Origin: MGIIb-P sp963934015
Lineage (GTDB): Archaea; Thermoplasmatota; Poseidoniia; Poseidoniales; Thalassarchaeaceae
Reading direction: 5' to 3'
Length of the DNA stretch: 25,437 nt
Assembly (NCBI GenBank): GCA_963934015.1
Contig: CAWVWT010000028.1
Location: 1-25,437, forward strand
The notes under the pieces were generated by a model that was given only the letters and a program-made list of their open reading frames with translations, was not told the DNA's origin and made no database searches. Positions 8,110-14,716 of this stretch are shown here, one piece after another. The position numbers were made by a program, and so were the translations under genes. The stretch's first letter is position 1, and the number at the start of each line of letters is the position of its first letter.

Positions 8110-8195
8110 TGGCGCCGAGAGGGAGATTTGAACTCCCGCGTCACGAGGACAGTGGATTTCGAATCCACCGCGATACCGGGCTATGCGATCTCGGC
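8110..8195 (-). tRNA. tRNA-Ser (anticodon CGA), CCA encoded
   Basis: Read on the minus strand: acceptor GCCGAGA pairs with TCTCGGC, followed by discriminator G and an encoded CCA (8112-8110). The anticodon stem GTGGA/TCCAC encloses loop TTCGAAA, with anticodon CGA at 8161-8159, reading UCG. The variable region is 14 nt with a short GTC/GAC stem (class II, as expected for Ser), and the T arm is GGGAG-TTCAAAT-CTCCC. The D stem is weak, with a probable mismatch. No intron is seen. It lies 43 bases after the PAC2-family gene and may be cut from the same transcript. Confidence 0.95.
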
Positions 8196-8226
8196 TATGG
8201 TCATTCGACCCTTACTTTTGACATAA

Positions 8227-8244
8227 GCCTGACGAGTATCAGGC
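8227..8244 (-). other. Stem-loop across the stop of the PAC2-family gene
   Basis: GCCTGA, six-base loop, TCAGGC, overlapping the TGA stop at 8241-8239 and about 30 bases before the tRNA 5' end. It could separate the mRNA from the tRNA or protect the mRNA end. No T-tract follows. Its function is inferred from position only. Confidence 0.4.
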
Positions 8245-8991
8245 GTAGAATCCTGAGCCTGAATCTTCATCGGATAAATCAATCCCTGCGATTTCTTTAC
8301 CTTCCATCATCGAAAGCAGGCGAGCAGCAGTTTCCCGGGTGTTATCAATGGGTAAATCGAGGTCTAGCCCGAAATCTGCACTAATTCGTTGGGATAATCG
8401 ATCAGCGGTTACCACATCGATACTGGTACCAATCGTTTCGGCTGAGTAAGCAGCACTGGAAACTCCATGGAAAGGGGAAAGAGATACGAGTAAACCGGCC
8501 AATCCAAGCATTCCACCGGATGGTTGTTCGGTGCTAACCGAAATTCCGCGCTCATTCAATGAGTTTTGGACATCCTTTGTTGAACAGGTTAGGTGGATGT
8601 GCTCCTCACCAGGTTTGGCACTGAGCCCAGCGAGTACGAGGACCAATGGAGTTTCGGAATTTTCTGCGAGTTGGAGGATGGCTTCGGCCATCTCATGTTG
8701 ACCCCTAGGTGTCATCGGTTGTCCATTCCCTGTGATTGTAATCACAGTATCCCCATTGTCCAATGGCACAGAGTGGATCGAAAGGTGCGGTGGTACCAAT
8801 AGGCCATCCTCTAGAATGGAATGGGGTGGTAAATCCGGGTGGATGATACGTGCAATCATCAAAGATTCATGCTGCTCGTTTAGAGTATCAATCACTAATT
8901 TTCCAACGTTCCCTACACCAGGGACCGCTGCAATCATCAACTTGTGTTGAGGGAGACAATTGTCCCCCGTCCAATGAAGCGTAGTACTCAT
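8239..8991 (-). CDS. PAC2-family (proteasome assembly chaperone-like) protein with C-terminal HbYX motif
   Basis: Resembles archaeal PAC2-family proteins (PF09754; PbaA/PbaB group). Supporting features are an N-terminal MIAAVPGVGNVGKLVIDTL segment, a central TPLVLVLAGLSAKPGE strand-turn, and SGGMLGLAGLLVSLSPFHGV, which matches the family's typical 'G..GLL...' stretch. It has 250 residues, a normal length. The last three residues are F248-Y249-A250, a hydrophobic-Tyr-any (HbYX) tail on a flexible acidic, Ser/Gly-rich end. HbYX tails dock proteasome activators and chaperones into the 20S alpha ring. The start overlaps the Nop10 stop (ATGA), and a GAGGATGAGGA Shine-Dalgarno region lies just upstream, so translation is probably coupled. 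The family call is from overall pattern and is good rather than certain. Confidence 0.8.
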   Translation of the reverse strand: MSTTLHWTGDNCLPQHKLMIAAVPGVGNVGKLVIDTLNEQHESLMIARIIHPDLPPHSILEDGLLVPPHLSIHSVPLDNGDTVITITGNGQPMTPRGQHEMAEAILQLAENSETPLVLVLAGLSAKPGEEHIHLTCSTKDVQNSLNERGISVSTEQPSGGMLGLAGLLVSLSPFHGVSSAAYSAETIGTSIDVVTADRLSQRISADFGLDLDLPIDNTRETAARLLSMMEGKEIAGIDLSDEDSGSGFYA

Positions 8992-9197
8992 TCCTCCTCA
9001 TCCTCCGCAGAAGGGAGGGTAGATGCCCACTCTTTGGATTCAACCTGCTTGAGTTTGCGGCGAAGGTCAGCGCGTGCATCTTCGGGGGAAAAGCGCATGG
9101 GGCCCGCAGCTTGTGCTTGACCCCCACACTCACCGCAAGTTTCGGAAAGTCCGTACGCACCACAAACGGTACATTTCTGCAAACGAGTCCGAGCCAT
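8988..9197 (-). CDS. nop10: H/ACA RNP protein Nop10
   Basis: Small zinc-ribbon subunit of the archaeal H/ACA ribonucleoprotein, where it binds the Cbf5 catalytic subunit during pseudouridylation. Two CxxC pairs (CTVCG near residue 9, CGECGG near residue 21) are followed by the hallmark PMRFSPEDARADLRRKLK, matching the family's 'PPRFSPEDKY..YRR..K'. It has 69 residues, slightly longer than usual because of an acidic tail ending in EDEEE. It sits 50 bases after aIF2-alpha and overlaps the PAC2-family gene by 4 bases. The pairing of aIF2-alpha, Nop10 and PAC2 with eL42 and eS27 is a known archaeal gene order. Confidence 0.95.
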   Translation of the reverse strand: MARTRLQKCTVCGAYGLSETCGECGGQAQAAGPMRFSPEDARADLRRKLKQVESKEWASTLPSAEDEEE

Positions 9198-9247
9198 GCG
9201 TCATGCCCTCATGGTGCGGCCTTTGAACCTCTCTCTTTGAAAGTGGC

Positions 9248-10036
9248 TTATCGACGTGAGATTTCGACCACACCAATATCATCACTGATGGTTTCGGATA
9301 TGGCAGTTTCAACAAGTTCCCAGTGGGATTCTGCAATTTCCCAATCAGGAGCTTTGAGTTCAATACGATATTCAGGAGCCCCATCATAGTAGGTCCCAAT
9401 TTCCACTTCAGCAGATTCCGAGGAACACTTTTCGACAGCTGTCAAGGCATTTCGAATGACTTCAATACCCTCACTACCATGAATTTGGATGTTCGCGATG
9501 GCGATAATGTTGACAAACTCTGGGATGATATTCTCGATTGCGGTTTCGATGAATAAAGATGTCCAGTCACCTTCAAATCCTTCATTGGAAAGCGCATTGT
9601 TTTCTATCGCAGTTTCCTCAAATGCGGTATACAAACTGCCGAATGTATCCACTAATTCAGCACTCATCTGACTAATTTTAGCATCATCCCAGCCGGAGCG
9701 TTCGCCGACAATACGCAAAAGTTGTCCAGCACGTTGCTTATTCTTCCATCGTTGTAGAGTATCTCTACGTCGCTCTTCACTGACAGATTTAATGCTCAGT
9801 TCTACACTTTTCTTGTCCTTGCGAACCTTCAATGCCTTGGCAACAACTCGCTGTCCTTCCCGAACAAGCGAACGAATATTCTTGACCCATCCTGATGCAA
9901 CCTCACCAATGAAAATGAAACCCTCTCGACCAGGATATCCATCTAAATCAACGTACACACCGTTCTGTTTCACGGTTGTAATCGTACAGACAAGGAATTC
10001 GCCGTGTTCGGGCCAACCGCCTGCTTCTTCCGCCAT
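9248..10036 (-). CDS. eif2a: Translation initiation factor aIF2 subunit alpha
   Basis: Alpha subunit of the aIF2 heterotrimer, which delivers initiator Met-tRNA to the small ribosomal subunit. The order is an S1/OB domain (residues about 8-85, including GEFLVCTITTVKQNGVYVDL and GREGFIFIGEVA), a helical middle domain (ERRRDTLQRWKNKQRAGQLL onwards), and a C-terminal alpha-beta domain ending near EIGTYYDGAPEYRIEL and the final VEISRR. It has 262 residues, normal for archaea. ATG 10036 is chosen because GGGGGT lies six bases before it. GTG 10054, which overlaps the eS27 stop as GTGA, would add six residues and is possible. The last third is the most divergent part. Confidence 0.95.
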   Translation of the reverse strand: MAEEAGGWPEHGEFLVCTITTVKQNGVYVDLDGYPGREGFIFIGEVASGWVKNIRSLVREGQRVVAKALKVRKDKKSVELSIKSVSEERRRDTLQRWKNKQRAGQLLRIVGERSGWDDAKISQMSAELVDTFGSLYTAFEETAIENNALSNEGFEGDWTSLFIETAIENIIPEFVNIIAIANIQIHGSEGIEVIRNALTAVEKCSSESAEVEIGTYYDGAPEYRIELKAPDWEIAESHWELVETAISETISDDIGVVEISRR

Positions 10037-10050
10037 TTCTCGACCCCCGT

Positions 10051-10224
10051 TCACTCGAGGATCTCAGCGACGGTTGCGCCCGTTAATTGCGCCTTACCAC
10101 CCGCTGGGCGGGCGAGAACTGACCCACATACCCCGCAGTTGATTACGGTCGTGGCTCGCTCAAAGATAATCTGCTCATTACCGCAATCACGGCAATGGAC
10201 ACGAAGGAAGTTGCTGGTTGTCAT
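10051..10224 (-). CDS. rps27e: 30S ribosomal protein eS27
   Basis: Zinc-ribbon ribosomal protein of the small subunit. Numbered from ATG 10224 (57 aa), the four zinc ligands are C11-x2-C14 and C30-x2-C33 (HCRDCGNEQIIF, INCGVCGSVLARPAGGKA), matching the family pattern. The start is set by AGGTGA five to six bases upstream. The GTG at 10233 lies inside that ribosome-binding site and is rejected. The stop overlaps a potential GTG start of aIF2-alpha, and the gene follows eL42 by about 15 bases, so the three are probably one transcript. Confidence 0.95.
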   Translation of the reverse strand: MTTSNFLRVHCRDCGNEQIIFERATTVINCGVCGSVLARPAGGKAQLTGATVAEILE

Positions 10225-10239
10225 TTCTTTCACCTAAAA

Positions 10240-10524
10240 TCACTTATCGACGAGTTCAAATTTCTTCGCTCGCTTACATGGTGGAGTGTGTGCCTTTCCA
10301 GTTTCAGTGCACCGGTAGAGGATGTTGACGCGCTTGGTTGGCTTTTCACGACCTTCCGGTTTTGGACGAGGGAAACCGCGGTAACCAGCTGTAACCCGGC
10401 GGAATCGGCGCTGACCCCACTTCAATTCACTCGCGCGTCGCTTCTTGACACGCTCAATGGTATGCATGGTGTGTCGTCCAGCCTTGGGGCTGTAGCGTTT
10501 GACCTGCCGTGGCATTTTGACCAT
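10240..10524 (-). CDS. rpl44e: 50S ribosomal protein eL42 (L44e) lacking its zinc ligands
   Basis: Large-subunit protein near the E site. Recognised by KWGQRRFRRVTAGYRGFPRPKP, KPTKRVNILYRC, GKAHT and the ending RAKKFELVDK. It has 94 residues, normal length. The zinc ribbon is gone: the usual YCPxC is YSPKAG here (S12, A15), and the usual YRCxECGKAH is YRCTETGKAH (C72 kept, T75 instead of Cys). The start is supported by GAGGAGG seven bases before ATG 10524. It is the first gene of the minus-strand translation cluster, with eS27 next. Confidence 0.95.
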   Translation of the reverse strand: MVKMPRQVKRYSPKAGRHTMHTIERVKKRRASELKWGQRRFRRVTAGYRGFPRPKPEGREKPTKRVNILYRCTETGKAHTPPCKRAKKFELVDK

Positions 10525-10654
10525 TGTTGAGCCTCCTCACCGTGTGGGTGCGAGCCTGCGACCATCGACCCGTATATGAGGGTGCCGCGCGCGAGGGGTT
10601 TTGAAAAACGAGTGACTGCGTGGCAAAGTCGGTCAACCTTGATGAACCTTAACG
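10525..10654. promoter_or_regulatory. Divergent intergenic region with probable promoters
   Basis: A 130-base gap between eL42 (minus) and the first membrane-protein gene (plus), so it must hold promoters for both. On the minus strand, CTCATATACG (plus 10571-10580) is a TATA-like candidate about 50 bases before the eL42 ATG. On the plus side, TTTTGAAAAA near 10598-10607 is a weak AT-rich candidate. The Shine-Dalgarno sequence of eL42 is at its left edge. No transcription data are available, so these are guesses from base content and position. Confidence 0.35.
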
Positions 10655-11473
10655 ATGAGCGCCACATCAATGTGGAGCCCGATAGACCCCTGGGTTGGCT
10701 TCTGGCTACCACTGGCATTGCTTTGTCTGGCAACTGGGTTTTGGTTAACAGATCGAAAAGACACCCGCAAACGGCTTGCAGGTGTAACCCTCTTTGCATC
10801 CATGGCACTAATCGTATTTTTTGGGACCAAAACGCGGGGTGGTGATACATCCGAAACCGCATTGCTCGCCGTGCTCCTCCACATGCTTGGCCCAGTCACA
10901 TTGATGGGAATTGGATCCTTGGTGGCGACATTCTCAGGTCCCTCCCCTGTCGGTCCATTGCCACGTGGATGGAGACCACTCGGATTTTCAATGGCAAGCG
11001 GTGGTTTGCTTTGGATCGGATTGATGTTGATTTCCGTCCCACCTGACGCAATCGCAAATGGGATTGGAGAGACGATTTGGGGTGCTTGGGTCGATGTATT
11101 CCTCAGTATTTTGATCTTGGTCTCGGCATTGGCTGGAACATTCTGTGTCGTGATGGGAGAAAAACGCCACAAAGAGGCATTTTCTCTGACCATTTTGACC
11201 ATTGCTGGCGGGCTGATGTTCTCCGAGATTATGCAAAATGGCTCGGATGGTTTAGAACCCACCGGATGGCATCAAATTCATTGGGAACAGATGATGTTTC
11301 TCATCGGTGGGTTACTCGGTATGACTTTGGCTTTAATCGCTTTCATTGCACTGGTCTATATGGCTGAAAGGCGTGCACCGGATCCAGGTGTAGTCGCACC
11401 TTTGACCGAAGAAGAAAAATCTGTAGTTGATGCGGTTCTTCGATTGAATCTCGAACTTGAGGAGGTGGAATAA
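10655..11473 (+). CDS. Hypothetical multi-pass membrane protein (about 7 TM)
   Basis: Not recognised. It has 272 residues with hydrophobic segments at about 13-32, 41-58, 68-93, 109-129, 138-167, 176-193 and 212-236, giving about seven membrane spans, followed by an acidic cytoplasm-like tail (EEEKSVVDAVLRLNLELEEVE). There is no cleavable signal peptide, and no catalytic or transport motif stands out. Its stop overlaps the start of the next membrane gene (TAATG), with GAGGTGG as that gene's ribosome-binding site, so the two are probably co-translated and may form a complex. ATG 10670 is an alternative start, five codons in. Confidence 0.75.
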   Translation: MSATSMWSPIDPWVGFWLPLALLCLATGFWLTDRKDTRKRLAGVTLFASMALIVFFGTKTRGGDTSETALLAVLLHMLGPVTLMGIGSLVATFSGPSPVGPLPRGWRPLGFSMASGGLLWIGLMLISVPPDAIANGIGETIWGAWVDVFLSILILVSALAGTFCVVMGEKRHKEAFSLTILTIAGGLMFSEIMQNGSDGLEPTGWHQIHWEQMMFLIGGLLGMTLALIAFIALVYMAERRAPDPGVVAPLTEEEKSVVDAVLRLNLELEEVE

Positions 11474-11940
11474 TGAGCGAGAAACGGGATGCATGGTGGG
11501 GTCCAATAGCCCTACTAATGTTCCTCATCGCTTTCAGCATGGACCTGTTCGTGTGGAAACTTTCCGGAGGTGTGGAATTTTCATCGATTATCGACCAAGT
11601 GATTCTCGGATTCAGTTTAGCCTTTGGAATCACAAGTTTAGTACTATTGTTTGTCAGTTTAGGCGCAGTCCACAAACATATGCGTTGGCAAGAACAAATT
11701 CTAGGATTGTTAGGGTGTGCCTACTTGGGAATCAGCTGCTACGGGTGGGTTGGAAATGGATTTGACTCAATGAGTAAAGACTCTGTAATTCTATTGGCTG
11801 GTTTGACGGCTATGCTAGCAGCAGTGGGGTTGGTATTCGGACTTCTACTCGCCCTGGTCACCGGTAGAGAGCACACCTCAGACCCATTATTGGAGATGAA
11901 GTCAACTGGTGGCGACGTGTCAGTTGAACTAGAGGACTGA
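11473..11940 (+). CDS. Hypothetical membrane protein (4 TM)
   Basis: Not recognised. It has 155 residues with hydrophobic segments at about 9-29, 43-65, 75-94 and 104-130, then a short polar, acidic C-terminus. The start ATG overlaps the previous stop by one base and has GAGGTGG just upstream. Translational coupling and similar style suggest it partners the preceding seven-span protein. No known family motif is seen. eL37 follows 73 bases later, after a small hairpin. Confidence 0.75.
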   Translation: MSEKRDAWWGPIALLMFLIAFSMDLFVWKLSGGVEFSSIIDQVILGFSLAFGITSLVLLFVSLGAVHKHMRWQEQILGLLGCAYLGISCYGWVGNGFDSMSKDSVILLAGLTAMLAAVGLVFGLLLALVTGREHTSDPLLEMKSTGGDVSVELED

Positions 11941-11947
11941 ATCTTAT

Positions 11948-11960
11948 CGCCCGTAGGGCG
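11948..11960. other. Short triloop stem-loop before eL37
   Basis: CGCCC, loop GTA, GGGCG: five pairs, eight bases after the stop of the 4-TM membrane gene and about 53 bases before the eL37 start. It is a weaker example of the intergenic triloop hairpins at 1011, 2371, 18678 and 23425. Confidence 0.4.
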
Positions 11961-12013
11961 TGCGGTAACCCTGATATAGAGAGGGTCGGTCGCCGGCTCG
12001 CTGAGGTGATGAT

Positions 12014-12199
12014 GTGAGCAAGGGTACTCCAAGCATGGGCAAGCGTCAGAAGTCCACGCACATTCGATGCCGACGCTGTGGTCGCCACAGTTACCACAAG
12101 CAAAAGCGCCAATGCGCATCCTGTGGTTTCAATGTCACCGCAACCATGCGAGGATATCGCTGGAACAAGCGAAACCGAAGTATGTACCAAAAGAAGTAA
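12014..12199 (+). CDS. rpl37e: 50S ribosomal protein eL37
   Basis: Zinc-binding large-subunit protein. It has 61 residues with MSKGTPSMGKRQKSTHIRCRRCGRHSYHKQKRQCASCGF, the family's KGT.S.GKR...H..CRRCGR.SYH..K..CA.CGF pattern, so all four zinc cysteines (CxxC, CxxC) are present, unlike eL42 in the same window. The start is GTG 12014. GAGGTGAT a few bases upstream is a near-perfect Shine-Dalgarno sequence, and the nearby ATG at 12012 is followed directly by a stop in its frame. PurF follows. Confidence 0.95.
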   Translation: MSKGTPSMGKRQKSTHIRCRRCGRHSYHKQKRQCASCGFNVTATMRGYRWNKRNRSMYQKK

Positions 12200-12273
12200 T
12201 CACCAAATCGGTGAATCCAAAGTGGGCATTAAACTCTAAAGCCCTCTCCTGTGACGACAAACTGGGTTGCTCT

Positions 12274-13809
12274 ATGTGTGGTATCATTGGCGCCGTCGTC
12301 CAGGTGGGCAAACCGGTGGCATCCGTCATCTATGACGGCCTAACTGTTCTACAGCATCGCGGTCAGGATGCGGCTGGTATTGTAACCTGTGAAGGTGATC
12401 ATCTATACCAGCGCAAAGCGAATGGGTTAGTCCGGGATGTGTTCCAACAAAGGCACATGGACATATTGATTGGGCACATGGGAGTGGGCCACGTTCGTTA
12501 CCCCACAGCTGGAACTTCGTCCTGTGCCGAGGCCCAACCATTCTACACAAATTCACCACATGGAATTTCTTTGGCACACAATGGAAACTTGACCAATGCT
12601 GATGAATTAAGAGAACAATTGTACAATGAAGATCTACGACATGTGAATACAAGTAGTGATTCAGAGGTTCTGATGAATATTTTTGCTCATGAACTCCAAA
12701 AGCAAGGTAAACTGTACATCGAAGGGCAATTACGATTGAATGTTGAAAATGTTTTTCATGCGGTTTCAAAGGTTCACGATAGATGCCGTGGTGGATATGC
12801 GATTATCTCCATGATTACAGGGTATGGGGTCCTTGGCTTCCGTGACCCTTGGGGTATTAGACCACTCATACTCGGTCGAAGAGATGCCCCCGGTGGAGGG
12901 GATGAATGGGTTCTTGCCTCTGAATCGGTTGCATTGATTTCCCTCGGTTGCGAAATTGTACGTGACATCGAACCAGGAGAAGCCGTTTTCATCGCCTCCG
13001 AGGGCCAATTTTTTGCACGACAATGCTCAACCAAAGCAAAGTACACCCCGTGTATCTTTGAACACGTTTACTTCGCACGGCCTGACTCGATTATCGATGG
13101 CATCAGTGTCCATCGTGCACGACTGAAAATGGGCCGCAAGTTGGCATCTAGAATCCCAGTTGAACATCCAGATTCAAACATCGATGTCGTAATCCCTGTA
13201 CCAGATAGTGGAAGGATTTCCGCCATGGAATTGGCAAAGGATCTCGGAGTTCCATTCCGCGAAGGATTTGTCAAGAACCGTTATGTTGGACGAACATTCA
13301 TCATGCCTGGACAAGCCATTCGTAAAGACAGTGTGCGCAAAAAACTCAACCCGATCCCTTACGAATTTGAGAACAAGAATATACTCCTTGTCGATGACAG
13401 TATTGTCCGAGGGAATACGAGTGCTAAAATTGTGCAAATGGCGCGAGATGCAGGGGCTAGCAAGGTGTTCTTCGCTAGTGCTGCCCCTCCTGTAATCCAT
13501 CCCAATGTATACGGCATCGATATGCCAGCCAAGAGCGAGTATATCGCCCATGACCGTTCACAAGAAGAAGTCAGCGAAGTGATTGGTGCAGATTGGCTCA
13601 TGTATCAAACGCTCGAGGATTTGATTGATGCTTGCCAAGGTGGTTCCTGTGGTGTTGAAGAGTTTGATGCCTCTTGTTTCAATGGCATTTATGTGACAGG
13701 AGATATCGATGAGGATTACCTCGCGAAATTGGAGGAATCCCGCAACGATTCCGCAAAAAAAAAGCAGATGAAAAATGATGAGATCTTAGAGATCCATAAC
13801 GAACTCTGA
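12274..13809 (+). CDS. purF: Amidophosphoribosyltransferase
   Basis: First committed step of purine synthesis: PRPP plus glutamine gives 5-phosphoribosylamine. From ATG 12274 (511 aa) the protein begins MCGIIGAV, placing the catalytic Cys at position 2 after Met removal. The frame is open further upstream through eL37 but that is not used. The N-terminal Ntn glutaminase shows HRGQDAAGI, GHVRYPTAG and SLAHNGNLTN. The C-terminal phosphoribosyltransferase shows CIFEHVYFARPDS and the PRPP loop LLVDDSIVRGNTS. Cysteines that bind the B. subtilis-type [4Fe-4S] cluster are not all present (HPNVYGID where the cluster form has Cys; only one Cys in DASCFNG), so it is closer to the cluster-free E. coli-like form. 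The gene is followed after 9 bases by the THUMP protein. Confidence 0.96.
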   Translation: MCGIIGAVVQVGKPVASVIYDGLTVLQHRGQDAAGIVTCEGDHLYQRKANGLVRDVFQQRHMDILIGHMGVGHVRYPTAGTSSCAEAQPFYTNSPHGISLAHNGNLTNADELREQLYNEDLRHVNTSSDSEVLMNIFAHELQKQGKLYIEGQLRLNVENVFHAVSKVHDRCRGGYAIISMITGYGVLGFRDPWGIRPLILGRRDAPGGGDEWVLASESVALISLGCEIVRDIEPGEAVFIASEGQFFARQCSTKAKYTPCIFEHVYFARPDSIIDGISVHRARLKMGRKLASRIPVEHPDSNIDVVIPVPDSGRISAMELAKDLGVPFREGFVKNRYVGRTFIMPGQAIRKDSVRKKLNPIPYEFENKNILLVDDSIVRGNTSAKIVQMARDAGASKVFFASAAPPVIHPNVYGIDMPAKSEYIAHDRSQEEVSEVIGADWLMYQTLEDLIDACQGGSCGVEEFDASCFNGIYVTGDIDEDYLAKLEESRNDSAKKKQMKNDEILEIHNEL

Positions 13810-13818
13810 GGTGATTGG

Positions 13819-14670
13819 ATGGGCCAATGGTTGGTCCGAATGGGTGAATCAATGCTCAAATCCAAACCAGTTCGTAAGCATTTTACCCGCATTTTGAGAA
13901 CGACGCTTGTCGCGCAGTGCCACATCCGCGGTGCAGAGGTGAGTATTCGAGTTGAAGGTGGGCTCATGTTTGTTAGCGGGGAGGATGATTCAGAAATTAC
14001 TGACGCACTGAAACACACATTTGGTATTTATGCTGTCGATCCATTTGTCGAGGTTGAACCCACACCCGAGGATGTTGCAAATGCAGCAATTCAGGCCAAC
14101 CCGAATCCCGAAGGGAGTTTTGCAATCCGATGTAAACGCCATGGGCAAAAGGGTGAATGGAATAGTCAAACATTCGCTGGTGCAACCGGTGCTGCTGTCC
14201 TTGAAAAGGTCGATCTTAGTGTCAACTTGAGTGAGCCTGACTGGGCGATTCGCGTGGCTTTATTCCCTGACAAAGCTCGCCTATTGGGCACACGATTTAT
14301 GGGGCCCGGTGGTCTTCCTTCCGGGGTCCAAGGATTGGTGAGAGCCCATTTGAATACAGAAGAAGATGTTCTTTGTGCTTGGTTGATGATGCACCGTGGG
14401 TGTCGGATTCAACCACTCGAAGGGGCTGGTGAACAACTCAAGGCCTGGGACCCATCTTTGGTTTCAGAAGAATATGCTGAAAAATTGGTCACAGGACCAG
14501 GCCGTAACAAAAATACAACACCATGGGGCATTGTTGCCCATCATCTACCAAATGCGCCAACCTCCATAGGTGCGGATGAAACAGTACGGGTACCACTGGT
14601 CAATCTAGAACCTCTTGTAGGTTGGTCGCAGCAAGAGATTGATGCTCTCCGAAAGCGAGTTTTCTCCTGA
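13819..14670 (+). CDS. ThiI-like THUMP-domain protein with eroded PP-loop
   Basis: Looks like ThiI (tRNA 4-thiouridine synthetase) without its chemistry. The N-terminus WLVRMGESMLKSKPVRKHFTRIL matches the ThiI ferredoxin-like domain. Residues about 98-160 form a THUMP RNA-binding domain (SFAIRCKRHGQKGEWNSQ, GAAVLEKVDLSVNLSEPDWAIRV). GPGGLPSGVQGLV (162-174) is the ThiI linker. The ATP-binding PP-loop that should read SGGxDS is LNTEED (178-183) here, although the following AWLMMHRGC is kept. The PP-loop domain is shortened to about 110 residues, ends with PLVGWSQQEIDALRKRVFS, and has no catalytic cysteine region or rhodanese domain. The start has GAGGTGATT overlapping the PurF stop. It probably binds tRNA but should not activate it; a role as adaptor is inference. 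Confidence 0.8.
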   Translation: MGQWLVRMGESMLKSKPVRKHFTRILRTTLVAQCHIRGAEVSIRVEGGLMFVSGEDDSEITDALKHTFGIYAVDPFVEVEPTPEDVANAAIQANPNPEGSFAIRCKRHGQKGEWNSQTFAGATGAAVLEKVDLSVNLSEPDWAIRVALFPDKARLLGTRFMGPGGLPSGVQGLVRAHLNTEEDVLCAWLMMHRGCRIQPLEGAGEQLKAWDPSLVSEEYAEKLVTGPGRNKNTTPWGIVAHHLPNAPTSIGADETVRVPLVNLEPLVGWSQQEIDALRKRVFS

Positions 14671-14683
14671 TGCCTGTTTGCGG

Positions 14684-14701
14684 CACTCTCAAGATAGAGT
14701 G
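14684..14701. other. Stem-loop between THUMP and propeller genes
   Basis: CACTCT, six-base loop, AGAGTG, lying 13 bases after the THUMP gene stop and 15 bases before the ATG at 14717. No T-tract follows. It is modest and could be chance. Confidence 0.3.
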
Positions 14702-14716
14702 GGCCGGTCAAGAACC

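Noticed and set aside
9323..10142. Plus-strand open frames opposite aIF2-alpha and eS27
   Set aside because: They lie opposite well-identified genes, have no family resemblance and no ribosome-binding sites.
12200..12214. TCACC/GGTGA stem after eL37
   Set aside because: Only five pairs with a five-base loop; easily chance.
12067..12273. Frame of PurF open upstream through the eL37 gene, giving a 580-residue protein
   Set aside because: PurF must begin MCGI so that Cys2 becomes the N-terminal nucleophile, and eL37 occupies the upstream bases in another frame.
13819..14670. Pseudogene of ThiI
   Set aside because: The frame is intact, has a strong Shine-Dalgarno sequence, and keeps conserved N-terminal, THUMP and C-terminal elements, so a functional divergent protein is more likely.
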